8,699 nucleotides of DNA from Bacteroidales bacterium UBA1219 (GCA_002309295.1 DBXF01000068.1:490-9188), one strand, 5' to 3'; numbered from the stretch's first letter, positions 1 to 6,216 are shown. The notes: generated from the sequence alone by a model not told the origin. Translations and numbers: made by a program.

Positions 1-540
1 GTCGAGGGTGCCGAGCAGGTGCTGCACGTGGTGTCCCACTTCGTGGGCTATGACGTAGGCACAGGCGAAATCGCCACTGGCGCCGAATTTGGTGGAAAGT
101 TCATCGAAAAAGTCGAGGTCGAGATAGAGTTTCTCGTCGGCGGAGCAGTAGAAGGGTCCCACTGCCGAGGTAGCGCTGCCGCAACCGCTCTGCACGCTGC
201 CTTTGAAAAGCACCATGGTGGGATTTTTGTAGGTCTTGCCCATTTTCTTGAACTGGGCTTTCCACACGTCCTCGGTGCTGGCCAGAATCTGTTTGGCAAA
301 GACTTCGAACTCTTTCTCCTTTGCGGTGGGAGTGTATTCAGAGGTCTGTTCGGTGTTAATGCCGAAATTTTGTCCAACTTGCTGCAGTTGGCTTTCATCT
401 ACGTTGATACCAAATTTGTTCAACGCAAAAGTAAGTATACCTATAATAAGGGCTCCTCCGATGCCCAATCCTAATATTTTTCCGCCTTTTCCGCGGCGGT
501 CTTCAACGTTTGTGCTTTGTCTGCGTCCTGTAAGTTTCAT
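1..540 (-). CDS. ypfJ: YpfJ-type neutral zinc metallopeptidase, N-terminal part (C-terminus outside window)
   Basis: Reading the minus strand from the ATG at 540 gives 180 uninterrupted codons to the window edge. The N-terminus MKLTGRRQSTNVEDRR matches the conserved GRR-S-NVEDRR opening of the YpfJ/putative neutral zinc metallopeptidase family (Pfam Zn_peptidase). A hydrophobic segment at about residues 22-40 should anchor the protein in the inner membrane, with the catalytic part outside the cytosol. The zinc motif HEVGH is at residues 166-170 (His166 and His170 as ligands, Glu167 catalytic), within an AYVIAHEVGHHVQ context. The pair Cys120 and Cys132 (SGCGSA and FYCSAD) is also typical of the family. 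The third zinc ligand and the C-terminal third lie beyond position 1. The family's substrate is unknown, so peptidase activity is inferred from the motif. The start is chosen because it gives the family N-terminus and follows an A/T-rich leader. The gene is divergent from dnaK. Confidence 0.93.
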   Translation of the reverse strand, partial: MKLTGRRQSTNVEDRRGKGGKILGLGIGGALIIGILTFALNKFGINVDESQLQQVGQNFGINTEQTSEYTPTAKEKEFEVFAKQILASTEDVWKAQFKKMGKTYKNPTMVLFKGSVQSGCGSATSAVGPFYCSADEKLYLDLDFFDELSTKFGASGDFACAYVIAHEVGHHVQHLLGTLD

Positions 541-786
541 AATAATAAGGTGTTTGTTTATGATTTTCGATTAACGTAAAGCCGTCATTTTTATTGTTTG
601 GGTATGAGACAAAATTTTTTTGTATGACATTTTGTCAGCGGTGGCAGATTGACGAAAGAAAACGCAGTCGCAATTATGACAAAGTAGCAGAAAATCCGAA
701 AAAACAGCCGCAGGCACACATCTTGCCGAAAAGGAAGTGTAAAATTCAAAAAAAATCAACAACCAACGAATAAAAAAATAAACAAT
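541..786. promoter_or_regulatory. Divergent intergenic region between the YpfJ-like gene and dnaK
   Basis: These 246 bases are AT-rich, hold no credible gene and must contain the promoters of both flanking genes. I could not find an exact TAnnTTTG box on either strand. The nearest are an AAATTTTG on the minus strand (610-617) and a TATTGTTTG with one extra base on the plus strand (592-600). The last 40 bases before dnaK are A-rich with no Shine-Dalgarno sequence, as usual in Bacteroidetes. No CIRCE element (TTAGCACTC-N9-GAGTGCTAA) is present, so HrcA-type heat-shock control of dnaK is not supported. The region does contain an inverted-repeat cluster, listed separately. Confidence 0.6.
608..637. 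repeat. Overlapping inverted repeats (possible operator) upstream of dnaK
   Basis: Two symmetric elements overlap here. GACAAAAT (608-615) is repeated in inverted form as ATTTTGTC (629-636), 13 bases apart. Inside the right half, TGACA (625-629) and TGTCA (633-637) form a short palindrome around TTT. The heptamer TATGACA occurs at 623-629 and again at 675-681. This could be a regulator-binding site or the stem of a leader RNA. In an AT-rich gap some symmetry is expected by chance, so the functional reading is weak. Confidence 0.35.
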
Positions 787-2727
787 ATGGGAAAAATAAT
801 AGGAATAGACTTAGGAACAACCAACTCGTGCGTGGCCGTTATGGAAGGCAACGAACCTGTGGTTATAGCCAACAGCGAAGGACACCGCACAACCCCTTCG
901 ATAGTTGGATTTTTGGAAAACGGCGAACGTAAGGTTGGCGACCCCGCCAAACGTCAGGCCATCACCAACCCCCACAACACGGTATACTCCATAAAACGTT
1001 TTATGGGTGAGACTTACGACCGTGTCACCAAAGAGATAGAGGCCATGCCTTACAAAGTGGTGAAAGGCGACAACAACACCCCGCGTGTCGACATCCAAGG
1101 CCGCCTGTACACACCGCAGGAAATCTCGGCCATCGTTTTGCAGAAAATGAAAAAGACCGCCGAAGACTTTCTTGGTCAGGAAGTTAGCGAAGCCGTTATA
1201 ACCGTGCCAGCTTACTTCAACGACAGTCAGCGTCAGGCCACCAAGGAGGCCGGCGAGATTGCAGGTCTGAAAGTGCGTCGTATCATCAACGAACCCACAG
1301 CCGCAGCTCTGGCCTACGGACTTGACAAAAAGAACAAAGACATGCACGTGGCAGTGTTCGACCTCGGCGGCGGCACTTTCGATATCTCCATCCTTGAACT
1401 GGGCGACGGTGTGTTCGAAGTGAAATCCACCAACGGTAACACACACCTCGGCGGCGACGACTTCGACCAGAAAATAATCAACTGGCTGGCCGACGAATTC
1501 ATGGCCGACAAACATGTGGACCTGCGCAAGGACCCCATGGCTCTGCAACGTCTGAAAGAGGCTGCCGAAAAAGCCAAGATAGAACTCTCCAGCAGTCAGC
1601 AGACCGAAATCAACCTGCCGTACATCATGCCTATCGACGGCATACCGCAGCACTTGGTGAAAACCCTCACCCGTGCCAAATTCGAACAGCTCTGCGACGA
1701 CCTTATCCAAGCTACTTTGGAGCCCTGCCGCAACGCCATGCGCGACGCAGGTCTCGACAAATCGCAGATCGACGAGGTGATACTCGTGGGCGGCTCCACA
1801 CGTATCCCCGCAATACAGAAAATTGTTGAAGATTTCTTCGGCAAGACACCTTCGAAGGGCGTCAACCCCGACGAAGTGGTGGCAATAGGCGCCTCGATAC
1901 AGGGCGGCGTGCTCACCGGCGAAGTGAAAGACGTGCTGTTGCTCGACGTAACGCCTCTGTCGCTGGGTATCGAAACCCTCGGCGGCGTGATGACAAAACT
2001 TATCGAAGCCAACACCACCATCCCCACCAAGAAAAGCCAGATCTTCAGCACGGCTGCCGACAACCAACCCGGCGTGGAAATCCACGTGCTGCAGGGCGAG
2101 CGTCCTATGGCAAACCAGAACAAGACCATCGGCCGTTTCAACCTCGACGGCATTCCGCCAGCTCCCAGAGGAGTACCTCAAATCGAAGTTACTTTCGACA
2201 TCGACGCCAACGGCATACTCAACGTTTCGGCCATAGACAAAGCCACCGGCAAGACACAGAACATACGTATCGAAGCCTCATCCGGACTTTCGGAAGACGA
2301 GATAAAGCGTATGAAAGCCGAAGCCGAGGCCAACGCCGAAGCCGACAAAAAGGCAAAGGACGAGATTGAGAAGGTAAACGCCGCCGACAGCATGATTTTC
2401 CAAAGCGAGAAAAACCTGAAGGACTACGGCGACAAACTGCCCGCCGACAAGAAATCGGCCATAGAGAGCGCCCTCGCCGACCTGAAATCGGCTCATGCCT
2501 CGAAGAACATACCGGCTATAGATTCCGCCATGGAGAAGATAAACGCCGCATGGCAGGCCGCCAGCGAGGATATGTACAAGGCCCAGCAGCAGGCCGGTCC
2601 TAACCCCGGAGCAGGTGCCGGCTTCGACCCCAACAACATGGGCGGACAACAAGGCAACCCCAACGCCGGCCAGCAGAACGGCAACGATGAAACCGTTACC
2701 GACGCCGATTTTGAAGAGGTGAAGTAA
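787..2727 (+). CDS. dnaK: Molecular chaperone DnaK (Hsp70)
   Basis: A 646-residue full-length Hsp70, the normal size for bacterial DnaK. DnaK binds exposed hydrophobic stretches of unfolded proteins in the cytosol in an ATP-driven cycle with DnaJ and GrpE. The nucleotide-binding domain shows phosphate loop 1 GIDLGTTNS (residues 6-14), INEPTAAALAYG (167-178), phosphate loop 2 DLGGGTFD (192-199) and the adenosine motif GGSTRIP (335-341). The interdomain linker is DVLLLDVTPLS (382-392). The beta-sandwich substrate-binding domain follows to about residue 497, then a charged helical lid from about 498. The disordered tail (599-646) is rich in Gly, Asn and Gln and ends in TDADFEEVK, as in Bacteroidetes DnaK. 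The ATG at 787 sits after an A-rich leader and gives the family N-terminus. No dnaJ or grpE lies next to it, so it is probably monocistronic, ending at the terminator at 2879-2913. The stop codon is part of a hairpin. Confidence 0.99.
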   Translation: MGKIIGIDLGTTNSCVAVMEGNEPVVIANSEGHRTTPSIVGFLENGERKVGDPAKRQAITNPHNTVYSIKRFMGETYDRVTKEIEAMPYKVVKGDNNTPRVDIQGRLYTPQEISAIVLQKMKKTAEDFLGQEVSEAVITVPAYFNDSQRQATKEAGEIAGLKVRRIINEPTAAALAYGLDKKNKDMHVAVFDLGGGTFDISILELGDGVFEVKSTNGNTHLGGDDFDQKIINWLADEFMADKHVDLRKDPMALQRLKEAAEKAKIELSSSQQTEINLPYIMPIDGIPQHLVKTLTRAKFEQLCDDLIQATLEPCRNAMRDAGLDKSQIDEVILVGGSTRIPAIQKIVEDFFGKTPSKGVNPDEVVAIGASIQGGVLTGEVKDVLLLDVTPLSLGIETLGGVMTKLIEANTTIPTKKSQIFSTAADNQPGVEIHVLQGERPMANQNKTIGRFNLDGIPPAPRGVPQIEVTFDIDANGILNVSAIDKATGKTQNIRIEASSGLSEDEIKRMKAEAEANAEADKKAKDEIEKVNAADSMIFQSEKNLKDYGDKLPADKKSAIESALADLKSAHASKNIPAIDSAMEKINAAWQAASEDMYKAQQQAGPNPGAGAGFDPNNMGGQQGNPNAGQQNGNDETVTDADFEEVK

Positions 2728-2764
2728 ATGTCCAGTGGACATTTACGATAGCCGAAGGCGGAGA
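2724..2764 (+). repeat. Hairpin-plus-direct-repeat unit 1, overlapping the dnaK stop codon
   Basis: GTAAATGTCC (2724-2733), loop AGT, GGACATTTAC (2737-2746) form a perfect 10-bp stem that includes the dnaK stop codon TAA (2725-2727). The last base of the stem is the first base of CGATAGCCGAAGGCGGAGA (2746-2764), a 19-nt sequence repeated exactly in unit 2. The 19-mer itself contains GCC-GAA-GGC, a small potential hairpin. The unit would be transcribed as the start of the dnaK 3' untranslated region. Confidence 0.85.
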
Positions 2765-2768
2765 TGAA

Positions 2769-2807
2769 GAAACAGCCAGTGGCTGTTTCGATAGCCGAAG
2801 GCGGAGA
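2769..2807 (+). repeat. Hairpin-plus-direct-repeat unit 2 downstream of dnaK
   Basis: GAAACAGCC (2769-2777), loop AGT, GGCTGTTTC (2781-2789) form a perfect 9-bp stem. As in unit 1, the last base of the stem begins the same 19-mer, CGATAGCCGAAGGCGGAGA (2789-2807). The 19-mers are 43 bases apart. The stem arms differ in sequence from those of unit 1, yet remain perfectly paired and keep the CC-AGT-GG core. This unit therefore resembles a modular repeat with a fixed tail and a variable stem. Confidence 0.85.
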
Positions 2808-2827
2808 ACAAAAACACCTTGCGTGAG

Positions 2828-2868
2828 CCGCGGTCGGAACGACCGCTCCGCGGATTCGAAAACCGCGG
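2828..2868 (+). repeat. GC-rich hairpin 3 and CCGCGG repeats downstream of dnaK
   Basis: GCGGTCG (2830-2836), loop GAA, CGACCGC (2840-2846) form a perfect 7-bp stem. The self-complementary hexamer CCGCGG occurs three times, at 2828-2833, 2848-2853 and 2863-2868, so the element can fold in more than one way. The GAA loop is shared with the GCC-GAA-GGC mini-hairpin of the 19-mers just upstream, but the 19-mer itself is absent. It could be a degenerate third unit or a different repeat type. Confidence 0.7.
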
Positions 2869-2878
2869 AATACTAACC

Positions 2879-2913
2879 AAAAAGGAGTGCAAAACAAATT
2901 GCACTCCTTTTTT
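2879..2913. terminator. Bidirectional rho-independent terminator between dnaK and the lipoprotein pair
   Basis: GGAGTGCAA (2884-2892), loop AACAAA, TTGCACTCC (2899-2907) form a perfect stem flanked by five A on the left and six T on the right, so the paired region can extend into the A and T tracts. On the plus strand this ends dnaK transcripts after a 3' untranslated region of about 180 bases. On the minus strand the A tract reads as a U tract, so it can also end the lipoprotein transcript coming from 2954. The convergent gene order fits a shared terminator. Confidence 0.92.
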
Positions 2914-2953
2914 GTTGCTTTACATTAGGTTTTCCCAAAAAACGAAATAACTT

Positions 2954-3427
2954 TTACTCAAAATCCGCCAACCGCACACTGAAGGTGTATTTTGTCTGTC
3001 TGTAGGAGTCCGATCTGTTATTCTGCCATGCGTTGATGTTGAAGAAATCGTTTTCCTCGGCGGGGAGGTCGTTGGCGGGTCCCACGTATGTCTTTTTCAC
3101 ACGTCCGTTGCTGCACATGCGCACGGTGTCCCAGTTGTTGAGGAAGTCGGGCAGTATATCGTCGGTGCTTGCGTAGGCGCTGTCCTTGACGTCTTGCAAC
3201 AAAATGCTCCACGAGAAAGGTCGTATGCTCACCGTTCGGCTGGCGAACTTGCCGCTGTTGGAAATCATCACAATGTCGAGGGTGTCGTAGGTGTGGTTGT
3301 CGAGAGCGAAATAGGATGATGGCTCGGCAGTCTCCCAATAGTCTTCTTCCTCGCCGCATTGGAACGACATGAACATCAGTGAGAGCATCATTGCTCCGAT
3401 AATAGTTTTCAAAATATTGTGTTTCAT
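2954..3427 (-). CDS. Small predicted lipoprotein, likely surface-exposed, unknown function
   Basis: A 157-residue protein that I do not recognise as a named family. It starts with a basic N-terminus and a hydrophobic stretch (residues 9-22) ending in SFQC, giving a candidate lipid-modified Cys24. The lipobox is weaker than usual. The residues straight after the cysteine are GEEED, an acidic run resembling the lipoprotein export signal that sends Bacteroidetes lipoproteins to the cell surface; this location is inferred. The rest has no visible enzyme motif and looks beta-rich. It shares an N-x-T-x-D-T-L-x-I block (44-52), a DDI-x-P block (89-93) and a Y-T-F-x-V type C-terminus (147-151) with the gene upstream, so the two appear to be paralogues. 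It begins 9 bases after that gene's stop, so it is probably cotranscribed from the promoter at 4010-4041. Confidence 0.85.
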   Translation of the reverse strand: MKHNILKTIIGAMMLSLMFMSFQCGEEEDYWETAEPSSYFALDNHTYDTLDIVMISNSGKFASRTVSIRPFSWSILLQDVKDSAYASTDDILPDFLNNWDTVRMCSNGRVKKTYVGPANDLPAEENDFFNINAWQNNRSDSYRQTKYTFSVRLADFE

Positions 3428-3436
3428 AGCTTTATA

Positions 3437-3961
3437 TTATTTTAGATAATCAATCTTGTGACCATAATTTTCCTCTTTCACGGTGAAAGTGAATGTGTAT
3501 GCCGCAGGGGATTTCTCGGTTTTCCAAGACGATAGGTTGTAGAAACTGTTGAATTCCGTTCCGTAGGGGTGGCTGTCGCCATACGGCCAAAAACCGGGAT
3601 TCTCCCAAATGGCTATGCAGGTGTCGTGGCGGTAGGCACGCACATTGTTTATTTTACTGTCATTCATCAGCAAAATTTCAAGGTTCGGCTCTATATCGTC
3701 GATGGTCTCGCTTTGGAGGTGTCCTTCGTCCAAATGGTCGTAGATAAGAAAGGTTTCGTCGGGGGCTATGGTTTTGGTCGTCTTGCAGGGCATCCGCAAC
3801 ACATCGCCGATGTTCACCTGTCCGTGTTCCGCCACAGCAATCCTCAGTGTGTCCGAAGTGCCGTTCTCTATCACGATATACTGGTGGAACTCCTTGTTGC
3901 ACGACGTGATGAGAAGTGCAAGGGCAGCCGCCAACGGCAGAAATAATTTCTTTGGTGTCAT
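3437..3961 (-). CDS. Small predicted lipoprotein, paralogue of its downstream neighbour, unknown function
   Basis: A 174-residue protein with a clear lipoprotein signal: lysines at 4-5, a hydrophobic core (6-18) and the lipobox ITSC with Cys21 as the lipidation site. The residues after it are NKEFH, less acidic than in the neighbour, so an outer-membrane lipoprotein facing either side is possible. No catalytic motif was seen. Blocks shared with the downstream protein are N-x-T-x-D-T-L-x-I (33-41), DDI-x-P (88-92), an aromatic region ending in Ser-Trp before the C-terminus, and Y-T-F-T-F (155-159). This suggests a tandem duplication followed by strong divergence. It is first in a two-gene unit with a good promoter 50-80 bases upstream. 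Function is unknown; structural or binding roles at the envelope are only guesses. Confidence 0.87.
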   Translation of the reverse strand: MTPKKLFLPLAAALALLITSCNKEFHQYIVIENGTSDTLRIAVAEHGQVNIGDVLRMPCKTTKTIAPDETFLIYDHLDEGHLQSETIDDIEPNLEILLMNDSKINNVRAYRHDTCIAIWENPGFWPYGDSHPYGTEFNSFYNLSSWKTEKSPAAYTFTFTVKEENYGHKIDYLK

Positions 3962-4009
3962 AGTTTTTCGGTGTTTTATAATGTATTAAACAATTGCGTT
4001 TTGCGACTG

Positions 4010-4041
4010 CAAAATTACGCTTTTTCTTGCATAAAAACAAA
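4010..4041 (-). promoter_or_regulatory. Bacteroidetes-type promoter for the lipoprotein pair
   Basis: On the minus strand, TTTG (4041-4038) is followed after exactly 20 bases by TAATTTTG (4017-4010). These match the Bacteroidetes primary sigma factor consensus, TTTG around -33 and TAnnTTTG around -7. Transcription would start near 4003, leaving a leader of roughly 40 bases before the ATG at 3961. Confidence 0.75.
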
Positions 4042-4056
4042 TGTGGGGCAAAATAA

Positions 4057-4064
4057 TATTTTTG
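4057..4064 (+). promoter_or_regulatory. Possible -7 box for the dipeptidyl peptidase III gene
   Basis: TATTTTTG matches the TAnnTTTG consensus exactly and lies 64 bases before the start codon, back to back with the minus-strand promoter. No TTTG is present at the expected spacing upstream; the nearest TTG (4027-4029) is too far away. In so AT-rich a gap the match could be by chance. Confidence 0.45.
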
Positions 4065-4099
4065 TCGGGCAGATTGTAATATCCGCGCCGTTTTCTGCG

Positions 4100-4124
4100 T
4101 TATTATATTTTTACAATATAATAA
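4100..4124 (+). repeat. AT-only hairpin immediately before the DPP III start codon
   Basis: TTATTATATT (4100-4109), loop TTTAC, AATATAATAA (4115-4124) form a perfect 10-bp stem ending four bases before the ATG at 4129. In RNA it would occupy the ribosome-loading region; in DNA it could be an operator. All pairs are A-T, so the stem is weak, and this could be a temperature- or protein-sensitive element or only a compositional effect. Confidence 0.5.
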
Positions 4125-4128
4125 TAGT

Positions 4129-6117
4129 ATGACACCCGAACAAACCACCAACCCCAATCCTGCACAGGAACCTGATTTTAAATATCTTGTAGATGAATTT
4201 GCCGACCTCAAGGTGATGCGTTACCGCATTCCCGGATGGGACACCCTCACGCTTCGGCAGAAGGAATACCTCTACTGTCTCGGCGAAGCCGCCAAGTACG
4301 GCCGCGACATTATCTTCGACCAGAATTTCAAATACAACCTACTGGTACGCAAAACGTTGGAGGCAATTCTCAAGACCTACTCCGGCGACAGGCAGTGTGC
4401 CGATTTTCAGGACTTTGTGGTCTATGCCAAACGTGTGTTTTTCAGCAACGGCATCCATCACCACTACGGCGAGGTGAAATTCCTGCCCGCCTGCAGTCCC
4501 GACTATTTCCTGCAGCTGCTCCAAGGCAGCGACATCTCGCAAGTGGCGGGAAATAAGAGTGTTGCGAAGTTCTTCGATTTCCTCAGACCTATCGTCTTCG
4601 ACCCCGAGCTTTACAAAACCCGTCGCAGCTCCGTGCCCGACGGCGACAACGTTACCGCCTCGTCGGTGAATTTCTACGAAGGCCTCACCCAAGTCGAAGC
4701 GGAGTCCTATTACGCCAAATGCTACGACGCCACCGACGAGCGTCCCGTCTCTCACGGCCTCAACTCCAAGCTGGTGAAGTCCGACGACGGCATACACGAG
4801 AACATCTACCGCATCGGCGGGATGTACGACAAAGCGCTGAAAAACATCATCTTCTGGCTGCGCAAAGCCAACGCCGCAGCAGAGAACAGCACCCAGCGCC
4901 ATTATACCGACCTGCTCATAAAATACTACAGCACAGGCGATTTGCACGTGTGGGACGAGTATAACATCGCTTGGGTGGAGGACAACACTTCGTTTATCGA
5001 CTTTGTGAACGGATTTATAGAGACTTACACCGACCCGCTCGGCATCAAGGCCACGTGGGAGGCTGTGGTGGATTTCAAAGACCGCGAGGCCACACGTCGC
5101 ACCAACCTCATCAGCTCCAACGCACAGTGGTTCGAGGACCATTCGCCCGTGAACCCGCGTTTCAAGAAAAAGGAGTGCAAGGGCGTCTCCGCCAAGGCTA
5201 TCATCGTCACCACCCTTGCGGGCGACTGTTTCCCCACTCCACCTATCGGTATCAACCTGCCCAACGCCGACTGGATACGCAAGGAACACGGCTCCAAGTC
5301 GGTAACCATCACCAACCTTATCGACGCCTACAACAAAGCCGCCAAGGAGTCGCCCAAGAGCGTGCTCAAGGAGTTCGCCTACACTCAGGACGAGGTGGAC
5401 CTCTGCAAGACCTACGGCGACCTCACCGACGTGCTCCACACCGACCTCCACGAATGTCTCGGCCACGGCTCGGGACAGCTGCTGCCCACCACCAACCCCA
5501 ACGCCCTCAAGGAGTACGCCTCCACGCTGGAGGAGGCCCGCGCCGACCTCTTCGGACTCTATTACCTTGCCGACCAGAAACTTATCGACCTCGGCATACT
5601 GCCCGACGACCAAGCTTTCAAGGCCGAATACAGCGGCTTTATCCGCAACGGCCTGATGACACAGCTCACCCGCATCGAACTCGGCGACAACGTTACCGAA
5701 TCGCACATGCAGGACCGCAAACTCATTGCCGAATGGTGCTACGAGAAAGGACTGGAAGACAATGTGATAGAACGCAAAAACCGCGATGGAAAGACCTATT
5801 TCGTCATCAACGACTACCAGAAACTGCGCACCCTGTTCGGACGGCTGCTGGCCGAAATACAGCGCATCAAGTCGGAAGGCGACTACGCCGCCGGCAAGGC
5901 TATGGTGGAGACCTACGGAGTAAAGATAGACCTCGACCTTCACAAAGAGGTGCTTGAACGCTACAAAGCCCTGAACCTCAAGCCTTACGGCGGATTCCTC
6001 AATCCCGAGATAATACCCGTGGAACAGAACGGCAAAGTGGTGGACTACCGCGTGGAATACCCCACCGATTTCCTGCAACAGCACCTGCTCTACGGCGAGA
6101 AATATGCGACCTTGTAA
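4129..6117 (+). CDS. Dipeptidyl peptidase III (peptidase family M49)
   Basis: A 662-residue zinc exopeptidase of the DPP III family, which removes dipeptides from the N-terminus of short peptides. The first family motif is HECLGH at residues 441-446 (zinc ligands His441 and His446, catalytic Glu442). The second is EEARAD at 468-473, with Glu469 as the third zinc ligand. The 28-residue gap from the first His to the Glu ligand fits my recollection of the characterised Bacteroides DPP III, and the HECLGH/EEARAD variants distinguish bacterial from animal enzymes (HELLGH/EECRAE). Length is close to the Bacteroides protein. No signal peptide is visible (MTPEQTTNPNPAQEPDF), so a cytosolic place in final peptide recycling is likely. 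The ATG at 4129 follows an A/T-rich leader. Its stop lies two bases before a repeat array; no rho-independent terminator was found after it. Confidence 0.97.
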   Translation: MTPEQTTNPNPAQEPDFKYLVDEFADLKVMRYRIPGWDTLTLRQKEYLYCLGEAAKYGRDIIFDQNFKYNLLVRKTLEAILKTYSGDRQCADFQDFVVYAKRVFFSNGIHHHYGEVKFLPACSPDYFLQLLQGSDISQVAGNKSVAKFFDFLRPIVFDPELYKTRRSSVPDGDNVTASSVNFYEGLTQVEAESYYAKCYDATDERPVSHGLNSKLVKSDDGIHENIYRIGGMYDKALKNIIFWLRKANAAAENSTQRHYTDLLIKYYSTGDLHVWDEYNIAWVEDNTSFIDFVNGFIETYTDPLGIKATWEAVVDFKDREATRRTNLISSNAQWFEDHSPVNPRFKKKECKGVSAKAIIVTTLAGDCFPTPPIGINLPNADWIRKEHGSKSVTITNLIDAYNKAAKESPKSVLKEFAYTQDEVDLCKTYGDLTDVLHTDLHECLGHGSGQLLPTTNPNALKEYASTLEEARADLFGLYYLADQKLIDLGILPDDQAFKAEYSGFIRNGLMTQLTRIELGDNVTESHMQDRKLIAEWCYEKGLEDNVIERKNRDGKTYFVINDYQKLRTLFGRLLAEIQRIKSEGDYAAGKAMVETYGVKIDLDLHKEVLERYKALNLKPYGGFLNPEIIPVEQNGKVVDYRVEYPTDFLQQHLLYGEKYATL

Positions 6118-6119
6118 CT

Positions 6120-6147
6120 CGGAATGCGGAGTTCGGAATGCGGAATT
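6120..6147 (+). repeat. Left arm of a 7-nt repeat array: four CGGAnnn units
   Basis: Four heptamers in tandem: CGGAATG (6120-6126), CGGAGTT (6127-6133), CGGAATG (6134-6140), CGGAATT (6141-6147). The array begins two bases after the DPP III stop codon. Units one and three are identical. Together with the inverted right arm at 6174-6201 it can form a long imperfect stem around a loop of 26 bases. Confidence 0.8.
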
Positions 6148-6173
6148 GAATTGAAAAATCCAGACAAAACTCA

Positions 6174-6201
6174 ACCTCCGAACTCCGAGTTCCGAATTCC
6201 G
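6174..6201 (-). repeat. Right, inverted arm of the 7-nt repeat array
   Basis: Read on the plus strand, four heptamers end in TCCG: ACCTCCG (6174-6180), AACTCCG (6181-6187), AGTTCCG (6188-6194), AATTCCG (6195-6201). On the minus strand these are CGGAATT, CGGAACT, CGGAGTT and CGGAGGT, the same family as the left arm. Aligned unit to unit, 21 of 28 positions agree. The arm covers the place where the -33 element of the following promoter would be. No U tract follows it on the plus strand, so it is not a standard terminator. Confidence 0.78.
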
Positions 6202-6216
6202 AATTAAAAAAAATCG

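Noticed and set aside
48..398. 116-codon minus-strand frame inside the YpfJ-like gene
   Set aside because: The overlapping minus-strand frame from 540 gives the family N-terminus, a membrane segment and HEVGH; this one gives a low-complexity Pro/Ser/Arg string.
649..677. TTGACG-N17-AATTAT resembling an E. coli sigma-70 promoter upstream of dnaK
   Set aside because: The Bacteroidetes primary sigma factor uses TTTG/TAnnTTTG boxes, and a single match in AT-rich DNA is not convincing.
811..2181. 456-codon open frame on the strand opposite dnaK
   Set aside because: It is antisense to unmistakable dnaK sequence. Long open frames opposite dnaK are a known artefact of its codon usage, and the translation (rich in Val, Phe, His, Gly) resembles no real domain.
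2746..2868. Possible CRISPR array (repeats with spacers after dnaK)
   Set aside because: Only two copies of a 19-mer, the interval between them is occupied by a palindrome, and no cas genes are present.
4971..5957. 328-codon open frame in another plus-strand frame of the DPP III gene
   Set aside because: The translation is extremely rich in Arg, His, Pro and Gln, typical of an out-of-frame read of GC-rich coding sequence.
4339..6174. 611-codon open frame on the strand opposite the DPP III gene
   Set aside because: The plus-strand frame carries all DPP III motifs. The antisense translation is an in-register mirror of its codons with no recognisable motif and no promoter.
6120..6201. Rho-independent terminator for DPP III
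   Set aside because: The inverted heptamer arms form an imperfect stem with a 26-base loop and no T tract follows on the plus strand (an A tract does).
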